Below, piece after piece: positions 1-7,056 of a stretch of 11,311 bases of DNA. The position numbers and the translations under genes were made by a program. Each line of letters opens with the position of its first letter. Positions within the stretch are counted from its first letter, which is position 1. The DNA comes from Acidobacteria bacterium UBA2994. Lineage in GTDB: Bacteria; Acidobacteriota; Vicinamibacteria; Vicinamibacterales; UBA8438. The stretch lies in contig DEAA01000066.1 of NCBI GenBank assembly GCA_002346545.1, forward strand, positions 12,195 through 23,505, read 5' to 3'. The notes under the pieces are model-generated. The model made no database searches. It was not told where the DNA came from and saw nothing but the letters and a program-made list of their open reading frames with translations.

Positions 1-1749
1 CCCTTGGCTCGTCAGCAGGGTGGCGTAGATCTCGTACTGCGCCAGCTCCTGAATGTCTGCGGCTGAGAGCGCTGGGCTCGAGCTGGCGATCCGGGCGGCC
101 TCTTTCGCGCTGGTGGCGTAGATGACCTTGCTCTTGGTGTTGATCTCGATGGCATCGGCGAGCTCGCTTCCCATTTGGTAGAAGCCCTGTCCGAACAGCG
201 CCCAGCCGACGCCATACGAGCGCGAGATCTCAAGGGCCGCTTCAAGGGGCACTGGAAGCTTGAGGAAGTTCCTCACCTCATCGACGTAGACGAAGCCAGG
301 TCGCTTCTTCGGGTACTTCTCGCTGGCGCGCTCTTGCGCGGCCATGAAGACCTCGGCGCAGATGAGCCCGCCGATCAGCTGTGCGGTCTCCGTCCCGGCC
401 AACGCTTCGTTGACGCTGACCAACACGATCCGGTCGCCTTTCCAGATATCGCGGAGTCGGAAGGGCGGATCGGCCTGCCCCAGGATGGCGGTCGCACCGC
501 GCCGCATGAGGTAGCGGCGGAGCTTGTTCATCGGCGCAGCGATCTCGTTCTCCTGCTGGGCAGGCTTCAGCCCTTCGTACCGCGCCCAGAACCGAGCGAT
601 CTCCGGCTCGCTGGCCACGGCCGGCGTGGCTGTGCGGCGAAACGCTGGGTCCGTGAGGAGCTTTGGGATGTCGAGGAGCGTGTGCGGGATTGGTCGCCGC
701 TGTCCGTCAATGGCGAGCGTCAGCACGCTGGCATACAGAATGTCCTCGGTCCTTGGCCCCCACCCGCTGGCGAACACGCTCTTGAAGACGGCCAGCACAC
801 TGTCCGCGACGGCATAGGCGTCACGTCCGCGGGCATCGAGCGGGTTGAACCCGGCCGTGCCCTCCGGATCTGCCGGGTCGTATAAGACGACGCGTTCACC
901 TTCGTCGGGTTTCAGCAGGTCGAGGACGTAGTCGACGCCCTGCCCTTTCGGGTCGACGAAGCATACTGGCCGACCGGCGCGGACGTCGGAGAGAAGCCAG
1001 GGCACCAAGACGGCCTCGGTCTTTCCCGAGCCGGTTGGCCCGAGAATCGCTGCGTGGCTGGCGCGCGCCTCGGCAGTGAGCCCGATGGGACGATTGGGCC
1101 CGGGGGCCGTCCCCAAGGCGAAGACGCTCTCCTTCTCCGAGACGCTCTTCGGCACCGGGAGACGAACTGGATGGAGTGGGTCCACGCCGGGAAGGTCAGC
1201 TTGGCCGAGTGGCCACCCCAGGAGTGCGGTCAGGTTCGCGGCGGTGAGTTCGAGCCGCGCCCCGGAGGGAACGGCGCGGTTGAGCTTGTCGGGACTCTCG
1301 CGGCTGAGTCTCGGCTTTACGCCGATCGCCGCGAGCCTGTGCAAGCTGCCAAACAGGCCACGAGCGAGCGCTGCGCGCCGCTCTGAGGTTGCAGCGTCGA
1401 CGCCGATGCGCAGCGCGACCTGAAACCTGTTTTCGCCAGCATGATCTTGGAGCTTGCGTCGAGTATCCGAAGCTGGGGGCTTGACACCGTGCCAGAGCCG
1501 GGAAACGATCGGCTGGAGCGGGTCCGGATGACCTTGCCGCAGTGCGCGGGGCGCCTGGGCTCGTCCGAGGAGGACTTGCAGGGCGATCGTCTCGCCCTGC
1601 TTCCGTGGGGCCAGCGCGGAGTACAGGCTGGCTGTCACGATTTCGGGATCGGGGGAGCCGGGCGGGAGTCCTTGCTGATGAGCTTCCACGCGTCCGGCCG
1701 ATGCAACCGGGTGACGCGTTGCGCTGCCGTAGATGATCCCGGGCCGCAT
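1..1749 (-). CDS. Type IV secretion coupling ATPase (VirD4/TraG-like), partial
   Basis: The minus-strand frame is open from 1794 to the left edge, giving 583 visible residues from ATG at 1749 and no stop, so the C-terminus lies outside. Coupling proteins of this type are hexameric ATPases that feed relaxase-bound DNA into a conjugation channel. Visible motifs are Walker A GPTGSGKT (about residues 237-244), a VDPKGQG stretch just after it, FNPLDARG, and Walker B FVYVDEVRNF (D490/E491), followed by a Gln/Gly-rich FGQGF segment, the order seen in TraG/TraD/VirD4 proteins. No membrane helices are visible before the ATPase core. Homologues I remember carry over 100 more residues before the segment starting near residue 30, so the 5' end looks shortened. 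The start is uncertain: GTG at 1788 is the alternative, and neither has a well-spaced ribosome site. The family call is firm; the truncation is inferred. Confidence 0.87.
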   Translation of the reverse strand, partial: MRPGIIYGSATRHPVASAGRVEAHQQGLPPGSPDPEIVTASLYSALAPRKQGETIALQVLLGRAQAPRALRQGHPDPLQPIVSRLWHGVKPPASDTRRKLQDHAGENRFQVALRIGVDAATSERRAALARGLFGSLHRLAAIGVKPRLSRESPDKLNRAVPSGARLELTAANLTALLGWPLGQADLPGVDPLHPVRLPVPKSVSEKESVFALGTAPGPNRPIGLTAEARASHAAILGPTGSGKTEAVLVPWLLSDVRAGRPVCFVDPKGQGVDYVLDLLKPDEGERVVLYDPADPEGTAGFNPLDARGRDAYAVADSVLAVFKSVFASGWGPRTEDILYASVLTLAIDGQRRPIPHTLLDIPKLLTDPAFRRTATPAVASEPEIARFWARYEGLKPAQQENEIAAPMNKLRRYLMRRGATAILGQADPPFRLRDIWKGDRIVLVSVNEALAGTETAQLIGGLICAEVFMAAQERASEKYPKKRPGFVYVDEVRNFLKLPVPLEAALEISRSYGVGWALFGQGFYQMGSELADAIEINTKSKVIYATSAKEAARIASSSPALSAADIQELAQYEIYATLLTSQG

Positions 1750-1794
1750 CCCCTTAAGAAGCCTTGCCTCGGTTCTGGCCGAGAGCACTCCTTA

Positions 1795-1900
1795 TCGACC
1801 GAGTGACCTACGACGGTGCTCCGTCACTGAAATCACCCCCGCGACACGCGGAGAGTAAAATCTATCTCGCAATGTACTGCGCGTGATGTAGTCTGAGCGC
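1795..1900. promoter_or_regulatory. Divergent spacer with inverted repeats
   Basis: This 106-bp spacer separates the minus-strand coupling ATPase from the plus-strand operon starting at 1901. It contains three small inverted repeats: AGTGAC (1802-1807) with GTCACT (1823-1828); nested inside them GACGG-TGCT-CCGTC (1812-1825); and CCGCG-ACA-CGCGG (1839-1851). A helix-turn-helix protein is encoded just downstream at 2688, so autoregulation from one of these sites is possible. The repeats are short and each could occur by chance in GC-rich DNA. Confidence 0.35.
1889..1894 (+). promoter_or_regulatory. Candidate -10 box for a leaderless transcript
   Basis: TAGTCT fits TANNNT and ends 6 nt before the GTG at 1901. 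There is no purine-rich ribosome site upstream of that GTG, so transcription probably begins at the start codon. No good -35 hexamer is visible. Confidence 0.45.
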
Positions 1901-2695
1901 GTGACCGAAGATGAAGCGCTTGCGAACCTGAACCAGGCTGGCCTGCTTGACGTCCTGAGTTGGGCCGCGCCCGTCGCGTTCGCCGCAACCGACCAGATGT
2001 TCGACGAGGACGCGGGGCACGACCAGATGGTTATCGGCGTGCTCAACTTCAAGCACCTCCGCGACCTCGTGGATCGAGCGACTTCCAACGGGCGGTTCGC
2101 AGTCGCGGAAGGTCTCGAGGGGCTCGGCGCTGATGTGCTGGAGCGCGGCATCGCTCCGGATGCGTTCCGCTCGATGCCTCAGCTGGTGTCCAGCGCGATC
2201 GACCGCAAGGACTACCGCCAGTCTCCGGGGTGGGCAGCGGGCGGCATCCGAGTGCTTCTGCAGTCCTATCCCTTCGGCAAGATCGACGAGATCAATTGGA
2301 CGCAGCGCAGCAACGCCAAGCGGAAGGTTGCCTCGCAGCTGTTCGTCGGCGACAACGCGCTGTTCACCGATGACGACTTCGACCTGTACTCGATCCCGGG
2401 CATCCCGGACGACGACGATTTCGAGGGCGTCACGCTGGTGGCTGCGCACGCCTTCAACCCCACTACGAAGCAGTACGAGCTCTACATCGGCCAGTCCAAG
2501 AACCCCGAGCGCTCCGAAGACTCCTGCTGGCACTGGCGTCAGCTCGTGCTGGCGGGCGGAACCCCGCTTGGTGGCGGCTCGCGATCGGTGCCGCCTGTGC
2601 TGCCCGGTGACGCAGCATCGACCGAGGTCGATGACATCGTGGTGCGGATCAAGAAGCCGGGCGTGGCCGAAGGGACTGGCGCGGCAAATGAGTAG
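1901..2695 (+). CDS. Uncharacterised protein paired with HTH-metalloprotease
   Basis: I do not recognise this 264-residue protein. It has no signal peptide and no membrane segment. The N-terminal third looks helical. The middle has a lysine/arginine-containing stretch (QRSNAKRKVASQLF), followed by a very acidic part with TDDDFDLY and PDDDDFEG. After that comes a beta-like segment (YELYIGQSKNP), and the C-terminus is a Gly/Pro/Ser-rich tail. The start is GTG with no Shine-Dalgarno but a -10-like TAGTCT 6 nt upstream, which suggests a leaderless message. Its last codons overlap the ATG of the next gene (2688) by 8 bp, so the two are translated together. From this coupling I infer that it is a partner of the downstream HTH-ImmA/IrrE protein: a cleavage substrate, an effector or toxin, or a regulator. 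Nothing in the sequence decides between these. The reading frame itself is well supported. Confidence 0.8.
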   Translation: MTEDEALANLNQAGLLDVLSWAAPVAFAATDQMFDEDAGHDQMVIGVLNFKHLRDLVDRATSNGRFAVAEGLEGLGADVLERGIAPDAFRSMPQLVSSAIDRKDYRQSPGWAAGGIRVLLQSYPFGKIDEINWTQRSNAKRKVASQLFVGDNALFTDDDFDLYSIPGIPDDDDFEGVTLVAAHAFNPTTKQYELYIGQSKNPERSEDSCWHWRQLVLAGGTPLGGGSRSVPPVLPGDAASTEVDDIVVRIKKPGVAEGTGAANE

Positions 2696-3809
2696 CACGC
2701 GTCGACCGTCCCAGACGCTCGCCGCCGCCGCATCCTTCTTCAATGGCGAACGCCTCACGATGGCACGCCAGCTCGCGGGTTTGAAAAAGTCGCATCTCGC
2801 GTCACTTATCGAGATGTCGCCGGCTTCTGTCACCGCGTGGGAGAGCGGCGCGAAGCAGCCCAATCGGATCACTGTGGCGAAGCTTGCGCTTGCCCTTCGA
2901 GTCGAACCCCAATTCTTTGGGGGAGGAGCGCCACCGCGCGTCAACAAACCGCACTTCCGTTCCCTCCGTTCGACGCCACAGATCGCACAGGACGAAGCCG
3001 AGGCCTATGGCCAGTTCGTAGCCGAGATCACAGGCATGCTCGAGAATGCCGTCGAGTTCCCAGAGATCTCGCTTCCCGACCTTCCGGTTGACCCGGATGA
3101 GCGGTCGGGAACGCCCGAGGACGTCGCGCGTGAGGCGCGAGAGTTCTTCGGTGTCTCCACCGGACCCGTGCAGCACGTGATTCGCCTCGTCGAGCGTGCT
3201 GGCGTCATCGTGGTGTTTAGCGAGCCAGGCGTTGCCTCTATCGACGCCTTTTCACTCCACACCGCGACGAGGCCGATCATTATCCTCAACCCGGTAAAAG
3301 ACGACTACTACCGTCAGCGATTCGATGTCGCTCATGAGCTCGGACACCTGATCATGCACCATGACGCTGAGCCCGGCGGCAAGGTTGCGGAGGGGCAGGC
3401 GAACCGCTTCGCGTCCGAGTTCCTCATGCCCGCCGAGGAGATCGCCCCCTTCCTCCCCACATCGACGGCGGGGCGGGCGTGGTCTCAACTGGCTGACCTC
3501 AAGGAGCACTGGGGCGTCAGCCTGGCGGCTCTGCTTTACCGCGCCCGCGGGCTGGGTGTCATGGGAGACGCGTCGTATCGCAACGCGATGATGCGCCTGT
3601 CGCAGAACGGGTGGCGACGGGCGGAGCCGGGACGCATTTCAGCGCTTGAGATGCCCTCGATGCTGCCGCGAGCCCGTGAGGTGTTGAGCGAGGCTGGCGT
3701 AGACGGTGACCAATTCCTCCAAGGGTCAGGATTACCGATTGGTCTATTCGAGATCGCCGCGTCTCGCGTCCCGACGTCAGTTGCTCCAGTAGCGACAGGT
3801 GCTAGCTAG
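2688..3809 (+). CDS. XRE helix-turn-helix / ImmA-IrrE (M78) metalloprotease fusion
   Basis: A 373-residue protein, complete for this family. Residues about 22-77 form an XRE-type helix-turn-helix (ARQLAGLKKSHLASLIEMSP, then VTAWESGAKQP), which binds DNA. Residues about 125-280 are an ImmA/IrrE zinc peptidase domain: the motif HELGH is at 216-220, embedded in RFDVAHELGHLIMHH, with a probable third zinc ligand at E244 (ASEFLMP). Proteases of this family cleave repressor proteins, such as ImmR of ICEBs1 and DdrO of Deinococcus, and so switch on mobile-element or stress genes. All the zinc-binding residues are present, so it should be active. The frame is open well upstream, but the ATG at 2688 fits because the HTH starts just after it and it overlaps the stop of the preceding gene by 8 bp. 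The target is unknown. The upstream protein, or a repressor elsewhere in the element, are candidates. Confidence 0.94.
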   Translation: MSSTRRPSQTLAAAASFFNGERLTMARQLAGLKKSHLASLIEMSPASVTAWESGAKQPNRITVAKLALALRVEPQFFGGGAPPRVNKPHFRSLRSTPQIAQDEAEAYGQFVAEITGMLENAVEFPEISLPDLPVDPDERSGTPEDVAREAREFFGVSTGPVQHVIRLVERAGVIVVFSEPGVASIDAFSLHTATRPIIILNPVKDDYYRQRFDVAHELGHLIMHHDAEPGGKVAEGQANRFASEFLMPAEEIAPFLPTSTAGRAWSQLADLKEHWGVSLAALLYRARGLGVMGDASYRNAMMRLSQNGWRRAEPGRISALEMPSMLPRAREVLSEAGVDGDQFLQGSGLPIGLFEIAASRVPTSVAPVATGAS

Positions 3810-4060
3810 CCAGATCACGGAATGCGAACCATTTCCGATTAGGTTTGCTGATCGTCGGTGTCCGGCCCATAATTCCATCTATCGACACCTCCGCCTTGCA
3901 GCGTCGATCGGAGCCGTAACGCGAAGGTGTTCCAGGAACGGTTCTGCACAAGGTCTGCCATTCACCCGGTTTGCTACGCCAGGTTCCTGCTTTGGCCAGG
4001 TCGTAGGCTGGCCGCATAGTTCACGTCCTGCGCGACTTCGAGCATGCCGCGATCGGCCGC
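3810..4060. other. Gap without a convincing gene
   Basis: About 250 bp with lower coding character than its flanks. Small open frames exist on both strands but resemble no protein I know. There is a weak inverted repeat, CAGGAAC (about 3931) and GTTCCTG (about 3983), and no T-tract terminator. From 4007 the frame of the following gene is open and reads HVLRDFEHAAIGRV, which looks like real protein but has no ATG, GTG or TTG before 4061. The left part may be decayed sequence. Confidence 0.4.
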
Positions 4061-4597
4061 GTGGCTGTCGCCGCTTCGCACCTCGACGCCGTGATTGAGC
4101 AGTTCCTCGCCGATGCGATCACCCACGACCCACAAGTCGGCGTGATCGTCGTGAAGGGCATGGCGTTCGAGCGGAAGCTTGACATGCTCGTTGCAATCCT
4201 CGCCGTCCGCCTCCCGAAGAGCGAAGACCGCGCGGAGTTGCAGCCGCTGCTGGAAGAGGCGAAGAAGCTCATGCAGCGTCGAAACGAGTACCTGCACGGG
4301 CTTTGGCAGTTCGATGCGGACGCGAACCTTGAGGTGCGGAACCGCGTTCGCAAGACCGGAGCCTTCAAGGTGATTTCAGTCAGCGCCGATGACCTAAACG
4401 GGGTCGCAGACCGTATTGAGATCGTCGCGGCCGAGATCGAGGACGCCTATCTCGACATGCTCGTCGACATGGGCGTCTACGTCCCGCAATCGCCTGGCGT
4501 GTGGACGCGTGTGCCCGCTCATCGACCACACGGAATTGTGCTCGATGAGACAGGCGCGTCTGGCCTGCTGGTCGACTTCCGTAACGTCGAAGACTAG
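4061..4597 (+). CDS. HEPN-like protein with RNxxxH motif
   Basis: A 178-residue, mostly helical protein. The segment LMQRRNEYLHGLWQ holds RNEYLH at residues 74-79, exactly the RNxxxH signature of HEPN domains, and it sits at a helix end after a charged helix (ELQPLLEEAKKL), as in HEPN ribonucleases. Many HEPN proteins are toxins or effectors in toxin-antitoxin, abortive-infection and CRISPR systems, where the Arg and His cut RNA. Others are inactive or structural, and here only the motif supports the call. GTG at 4061 is the first conventional start but has no ribosome site. The frame is open back to 4007 and reads plausibly (VLRDFEHAAIGR), so the true N-terminus may lie upstream with a non-canonical or lost start. 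It follows the HTH-protease gene in the same direction after about 250 bp, and is convergent with the next gene. No antitoxin partner is visible right beside it. Confidence 0.68.
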   Translation: MAVAASHLDAVIEQFLADAITHDPQVGVIVVKGMAFERKLDMLVAILAVRLPKSEDRAELQPLLEEAKKLMQRRNEYLHGLWQFDADANLEVRNRVRKTGAFKVISVSADDLNGVADRIEIVAAEIEDAYLDMLVDMGVYVPQSPGVWTRVPAHRPHGIVLDETGASGLLVDFRNVED

Positions 4598-4660
4598 AAC
4601 GATGAGCACGCCGGCCACGCCCCTGAGTTCTTGATGCGGAGCGGCGCGGGATTGTGAGAC

Positions 4661-5862
4661 TCAACCGAACATGGTGATGACTTCGCCGCGGTGTTCGCGG
4701 GGATTGTACTTGACGCCCACCTGGTATCGCTGCTGGACACCAGCCAAGTCGGGATACTCGACCTGCACAGTGAACATGAGCGCGTCGTTCTCGGGCGCGG
4801 CCACTCGCTTGCCCTCTACCTGTTTGCTTCCGGCGATAGACCGGAGGTTGAAGAGCAAACTCTTGGCCAACTCCTTCTTGATTGCCTCTGCAAGCGCGAA
4901 GCGATCGAAGCCTGCGAGTCCGGCCTTCTTGATCGAGGCGCCGTGCCCGTAACCCGGTTCCTCACCGGTGAGGTAGTCGAAGCGTCGCTCGTCGATCGTC
5001 AGTGCCATGCTCGCGATGTCGCGCATCACACCGGATAGCGCACCGAGTGCGATAGCACTGTCCGTTGCACCCCATTGCGGGACTCCCATGTCGATCCGGA
5101 AATCAAGCATGGTTGCGTAGAGGTCCTCGTTACGCCGACGACCTCGTATCCAAATTCATCGAAACGATACCCGTGCAGGTTTGCGTTCCCGTCGTCGTCT
5201 TCTGCGGTGATGATCTTCTTGTCTAGGCGGAGCGCGACCTGCGGTAGCGCGAGCCCTGTCTTGAGCGGGGTCCATCCAGAGCAGTCGACGTACCCGAGGT
5301 AGGCAGCGCTCTCTGTCCGCATCTCACGGTCGAGGACGGCCAGTTGGGCGTTCGAGACGTTCGTGAAGTAGACAAAAAAGTACTGTTCGGGCGAGAGCCA
5401 GGGTGTTACCTGCTCGGATGGGCGCACCAGTTGCTGGTCGAGGATCTGCCAGAGGATGTGAGGTTCAAGGCCGATGACATCTCCTTCAGAGATGGCCGTC
5501 CGCTGCGCTCCGCCGGCGACCGACAGTGCGGCGAGCCATGCCCTCGAGAACTCTTCGCCGTACATCCAGCTCGTCGCTCGGGACGAATCAAAGATGAAGG
5601 CGATCTCGTGCTTGTCCGACTGGGGAGTGAGCGCGGACTTTAGATCGGCGTAGTTCACGCCCTTGTTCTTGAGGCTCGCTGACACCTCCGCGTGCATGCT
5701 GCGGAGGAGCGTTTGAACTCCCCCCTCGTCGAGGCCAAGAGTCTCCGCCATCACTTCGACGAACACGTTCGTGTAGCCATTGATCGAGTGGATTACGAAC
5801 GCTGGATGACGGGACGTGCTTGTGGCGCCTGACTGTGTATGCATGTGTATGTAATTTCTCAT
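4661..5862 (-). pseudogene. Unrecognised gene split by a probable -1 frameshift
   Basis: Two minus-strand frames join into one protein. The first runs from ATG at 5862 and reads sensibly to FDEFGYEVVG (about residue 240), then degenerates into a Ser/Thr/Arg-rich tail ending at 5026. The second frame opens at 5155 and reads RNEDLYATMLDFRIDMG and onward to a stop at 4661. The switch lies between about 5111 and 5155. The full span is 1202 bp, and one added base would give 1203 bp, or about 400 residues, as expected for a single-base deletion. No slippery heptamer is visible, so programmed frameshifting is unlikely. I recognise no family. The N-terminal half contains FVIHSINGYTN and a helical region, and the C-terminal half ends in a strand-rich YQVGVKYNPREHRGE part. 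No membrane helices are seen. Alternatives are two overlapping genes (second ATG at 5110) or a sequencing error. The start has no clear ribosome site; a second ATG lies 18 bp in. Confidence 0.6.
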
Positions 5863-6030
5863 TTTCGATGTACGTAGACAAGGTCTCGAGCCCGCACGGC
5901 CATTCCTCGCTCGGCGGGCCCATTCAAAGTGTCAAGCCGGACCGGACTCCGTAATGCGACGGTGCGGCGAAGGCTCCCGAGCTTGAACTCACGCTGTGGA
6001 CAGGCTTATGCGTGCGACTGCACGGGCGCA

Positions 6031-6036
6031 TAACGT
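6031..6036 (+). promoter_or_regulatory. Candidate -10 box for a leaderless transcript
   Basis: TAACGT ends 7 nt before ATG at 6044. An AGGAG at 6037-6041 is only 2 nt from the ATG, too close for a normal ribosome site. An alternative promoter is TTGAAC (5983-5988) with TTATGC 17 bp downstream. Confidence 0.3.
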
Positions 6037-6043
6037 AGGAGTC

Positions 6044-6345
6044 ATGCTCGTTGAGTTTCCCGGCGACCCACTGCGTGATCCTCATGAAGAGCCCGTGGTG
6101 AACCTCATCTGGGCGACGCGAGGCCGCACCTGGGGGTTTCGCTTTCTACTCGACGGGGAATACGCGAGCCCCCTTGCCACCTACGAGAGTGCGTTCGTTG
6201 GCACTGAGTATGACGACTCCGTGTTCCGGCGAAGTGGCGATTTGGTCGCGCTGCGCTTCCCTGACCCCGAAGGTAGAACGGATGCCGCGCGACGAATCAT
6301 CCCCCACGATTTCGTGGTCGGGGGGCAGGCAGCTGCCTCAATCAA
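6044..6345 (+). pseudogene. Small unrecognised protein, 3'-truncated
   Basis: From ATG at 6044 the frame encodes about 95 residues of convincing protein (LVEFPGDPLRDPHEEPVVN, RGRTWGFRFLLDG, then DLVALRFPDPEGR, RIIPHDFVVGGQ). Beyond about 6320-6345 the frame stays open to 6601 only as the antisense of the GNAT-ATPase gene on the other strand, and reads as a Ser/Arg/Pro-rich tail. The natural C-terminus therefore seems lost at a junction. The motif ending in IPHDFVV is the kind of strand seen in small cytosolic proteins, but I cannot name a family. GTG at 5996 and ATG at 6008 are upstream alternatives for the start. If expressed, it would carry an 80-90 residue nonsense tail. Confidence 0.5.
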
Positions 6346-6981
6346 CGCGATGGCTTTGGCGAACGTGGTCTTTCCTGTACCGGGCGGTCCAAATAGGACA
6401 ATGGCGCGGGGAGGCACCACCCCGAAGCGTTCGGCGAGTACGGATTCCGCGAGTGGGAGCACAACGCGGCGTTCCAACAGGTCCTTTTCTGCGCTCATTC
6501 CCCCTACGGCTTCCCAGAGCCCTCTGGGGAGAATGCGACCACCGAGCTCATCGAGGCGTTTGAGCTCCTCACGCTGTACCGGGATGGTGCGCTCGAAGTA
6601 GTGGAGGTCTTGTTTGAGCTCGAAGCCGCGGTTGAGGAAGGCATCCATGCGTGTCTCGGCTGCCGGCATCAGTGCGGAGAGCTTGGTGATTCCCTGCGGG
6701 GCCATACGTGACTCGAGGGCCGCGAGCAGCGATGACCCGATCCCGGTGCCGCGCATGTGTGGTGCCGTTGCTAGGAACACCACCCAACCTTGTGCGTGCG
6801 CTACCCGACCGATAACCGCGCCGACGACCTGCTCGCCGACGACGGCGTGGTCCTTCGCGCATGAGGCGAGTACTTCGGACAAGCTGTAGACCGGTTCGGT
6901 ATCCGTTGCGATCTGTTCCCAGAGTCGCAGAACGCCGTCCACGTCGTTGCTGTGGTAGTCGCGGATGCGCCAGGTCGTCAT
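6181..6981 (-). CDS. GNAT acetyltransferase fused to AAA ATPase, C-terminally truncated
   Basis: Residues 1-132 are a GNAT N-acetyltransferase, with an acetyl-CoA pyrophosphate loop RGTGIGSSLL starting at R77 and the typical beta-4/beta-5 pattern, ending in FLNRGFELKQDLHYFER. A linker (133-190) leads into a P-loop ATPase with Walker A FGPPGTGKTTFAKAIA (GPPGTGKT at 198-205). After residue about 212 the frame reads through the antisense of the neighbouring plus-strand gene and stops at 6181. Walker B, sensor and arginine-finger parts of an AAA domain are missing. Family members with this GNAT-AAA layout, as I remember them, continue for another 100-200 residues. The acetyltransferase half could still work; the ATPase half cannot. 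Its substrate is unknown. ATG at 6981 has no Shine-Dalgarno but a -10-like CATGAT 6 nt upstream. It lies 75 bp after the TetR gene, in the same direction. Confidence 0.75.
   Translation of the reverse strand: MTTWRIRDYHSNDVDGVLRLWEQIATDTEPVYSLSEVLASCAKDHAVVGEQVVGAVIGRVAHAQGWVVFLATAPHMRGTGIGSSLLAALESRMAPQGITKLSALMPAAETRMDAFLNRGFELKQDLHYFERTIPVQREELKRLDELGGRILPRGLWEAVGGMSAEKDLLERRVVLPLAESVLAERFGVVPPRAIVLFGPPGTGKTTFAKAIALIEAAACPPTTKSWGMIRRAASVLPSGSGKRSATKSPLRRNTESSYSVPTNALS
6327..6338. repeat. 12-bp perfect palindrome at a gene junction
   Basis: AGGCAGCTGCCT is a perfect 12-bp inverted repeat. It lies in the short interval where the coding sense of the plus-strand gene ends and that of the minus-strand GNAT-ATPase gene ends, each apparently truncated. 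It could be part of a recombination site or could be chance. Confidence 0.5.
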
Positions 6982-6987
6982 GCGCGC

Positions 6988-6993
6988 ATCATG
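6988..6993 (-). promoter_or_regulatory. Weak candidate -10 box for GNAT-ATPase gene
   Basis: On the minus strand CATGAT matches TATAAT at four positions, including the key A2 and T6, and ends 6 nt before the ATG at 6981. No ribosome site is present, so this fits a leaderless message, though read-through from the TetR gene is equally possible. Confidence 0.25.
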
Positions 6994-7056
6994 GCTGATG
7001 GTGATCTCGGTTGCAACTTCGCTATCGCTCGGTCACAGGACCGGCGTGTGCGGAGC

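Noticed and set aside
175..885. Plus-strand open frame of 236 codons
   Set aside because: It is antisense to the coupling ATPase, whose frame carries Walker A and B motifs. The plus-strand translation shows no domain.
2133..2687. N-terminal extension of the HTH-protease frame
   Set aside because: The frame is open but reads Ser/Arg-rich nonsense over the upstream gene; the HTH begins right after the ATG at 2688.
1862..2947. Long minus-strand open frame of 361 codons
   Set aside because: It lies opposite two overlapping plus-strand genes, one with clear HTH coding. Its translation is Arg/His/Val-rich, as expected of antisense in GC-rich DNA.
3802..4017. Minus-strand 71-codon frame
   Set aside because: No recognisable motif or ribosome site. 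It could be a decayed fragment, but nothing supports a gene.
5111..5155. Programmed -1 ribosomal frameshift
   Set aside because: No X-XXY-YYZ heptamer or obvious stem follows in the overlap; a one-base mutation or sequencing error is simpler.
5863..5995. Possible tRNA or attachment site in the spacer before the truncated gene
   Set aside because: No cloverleaf, CCA end or direct repeat pair could be made out.
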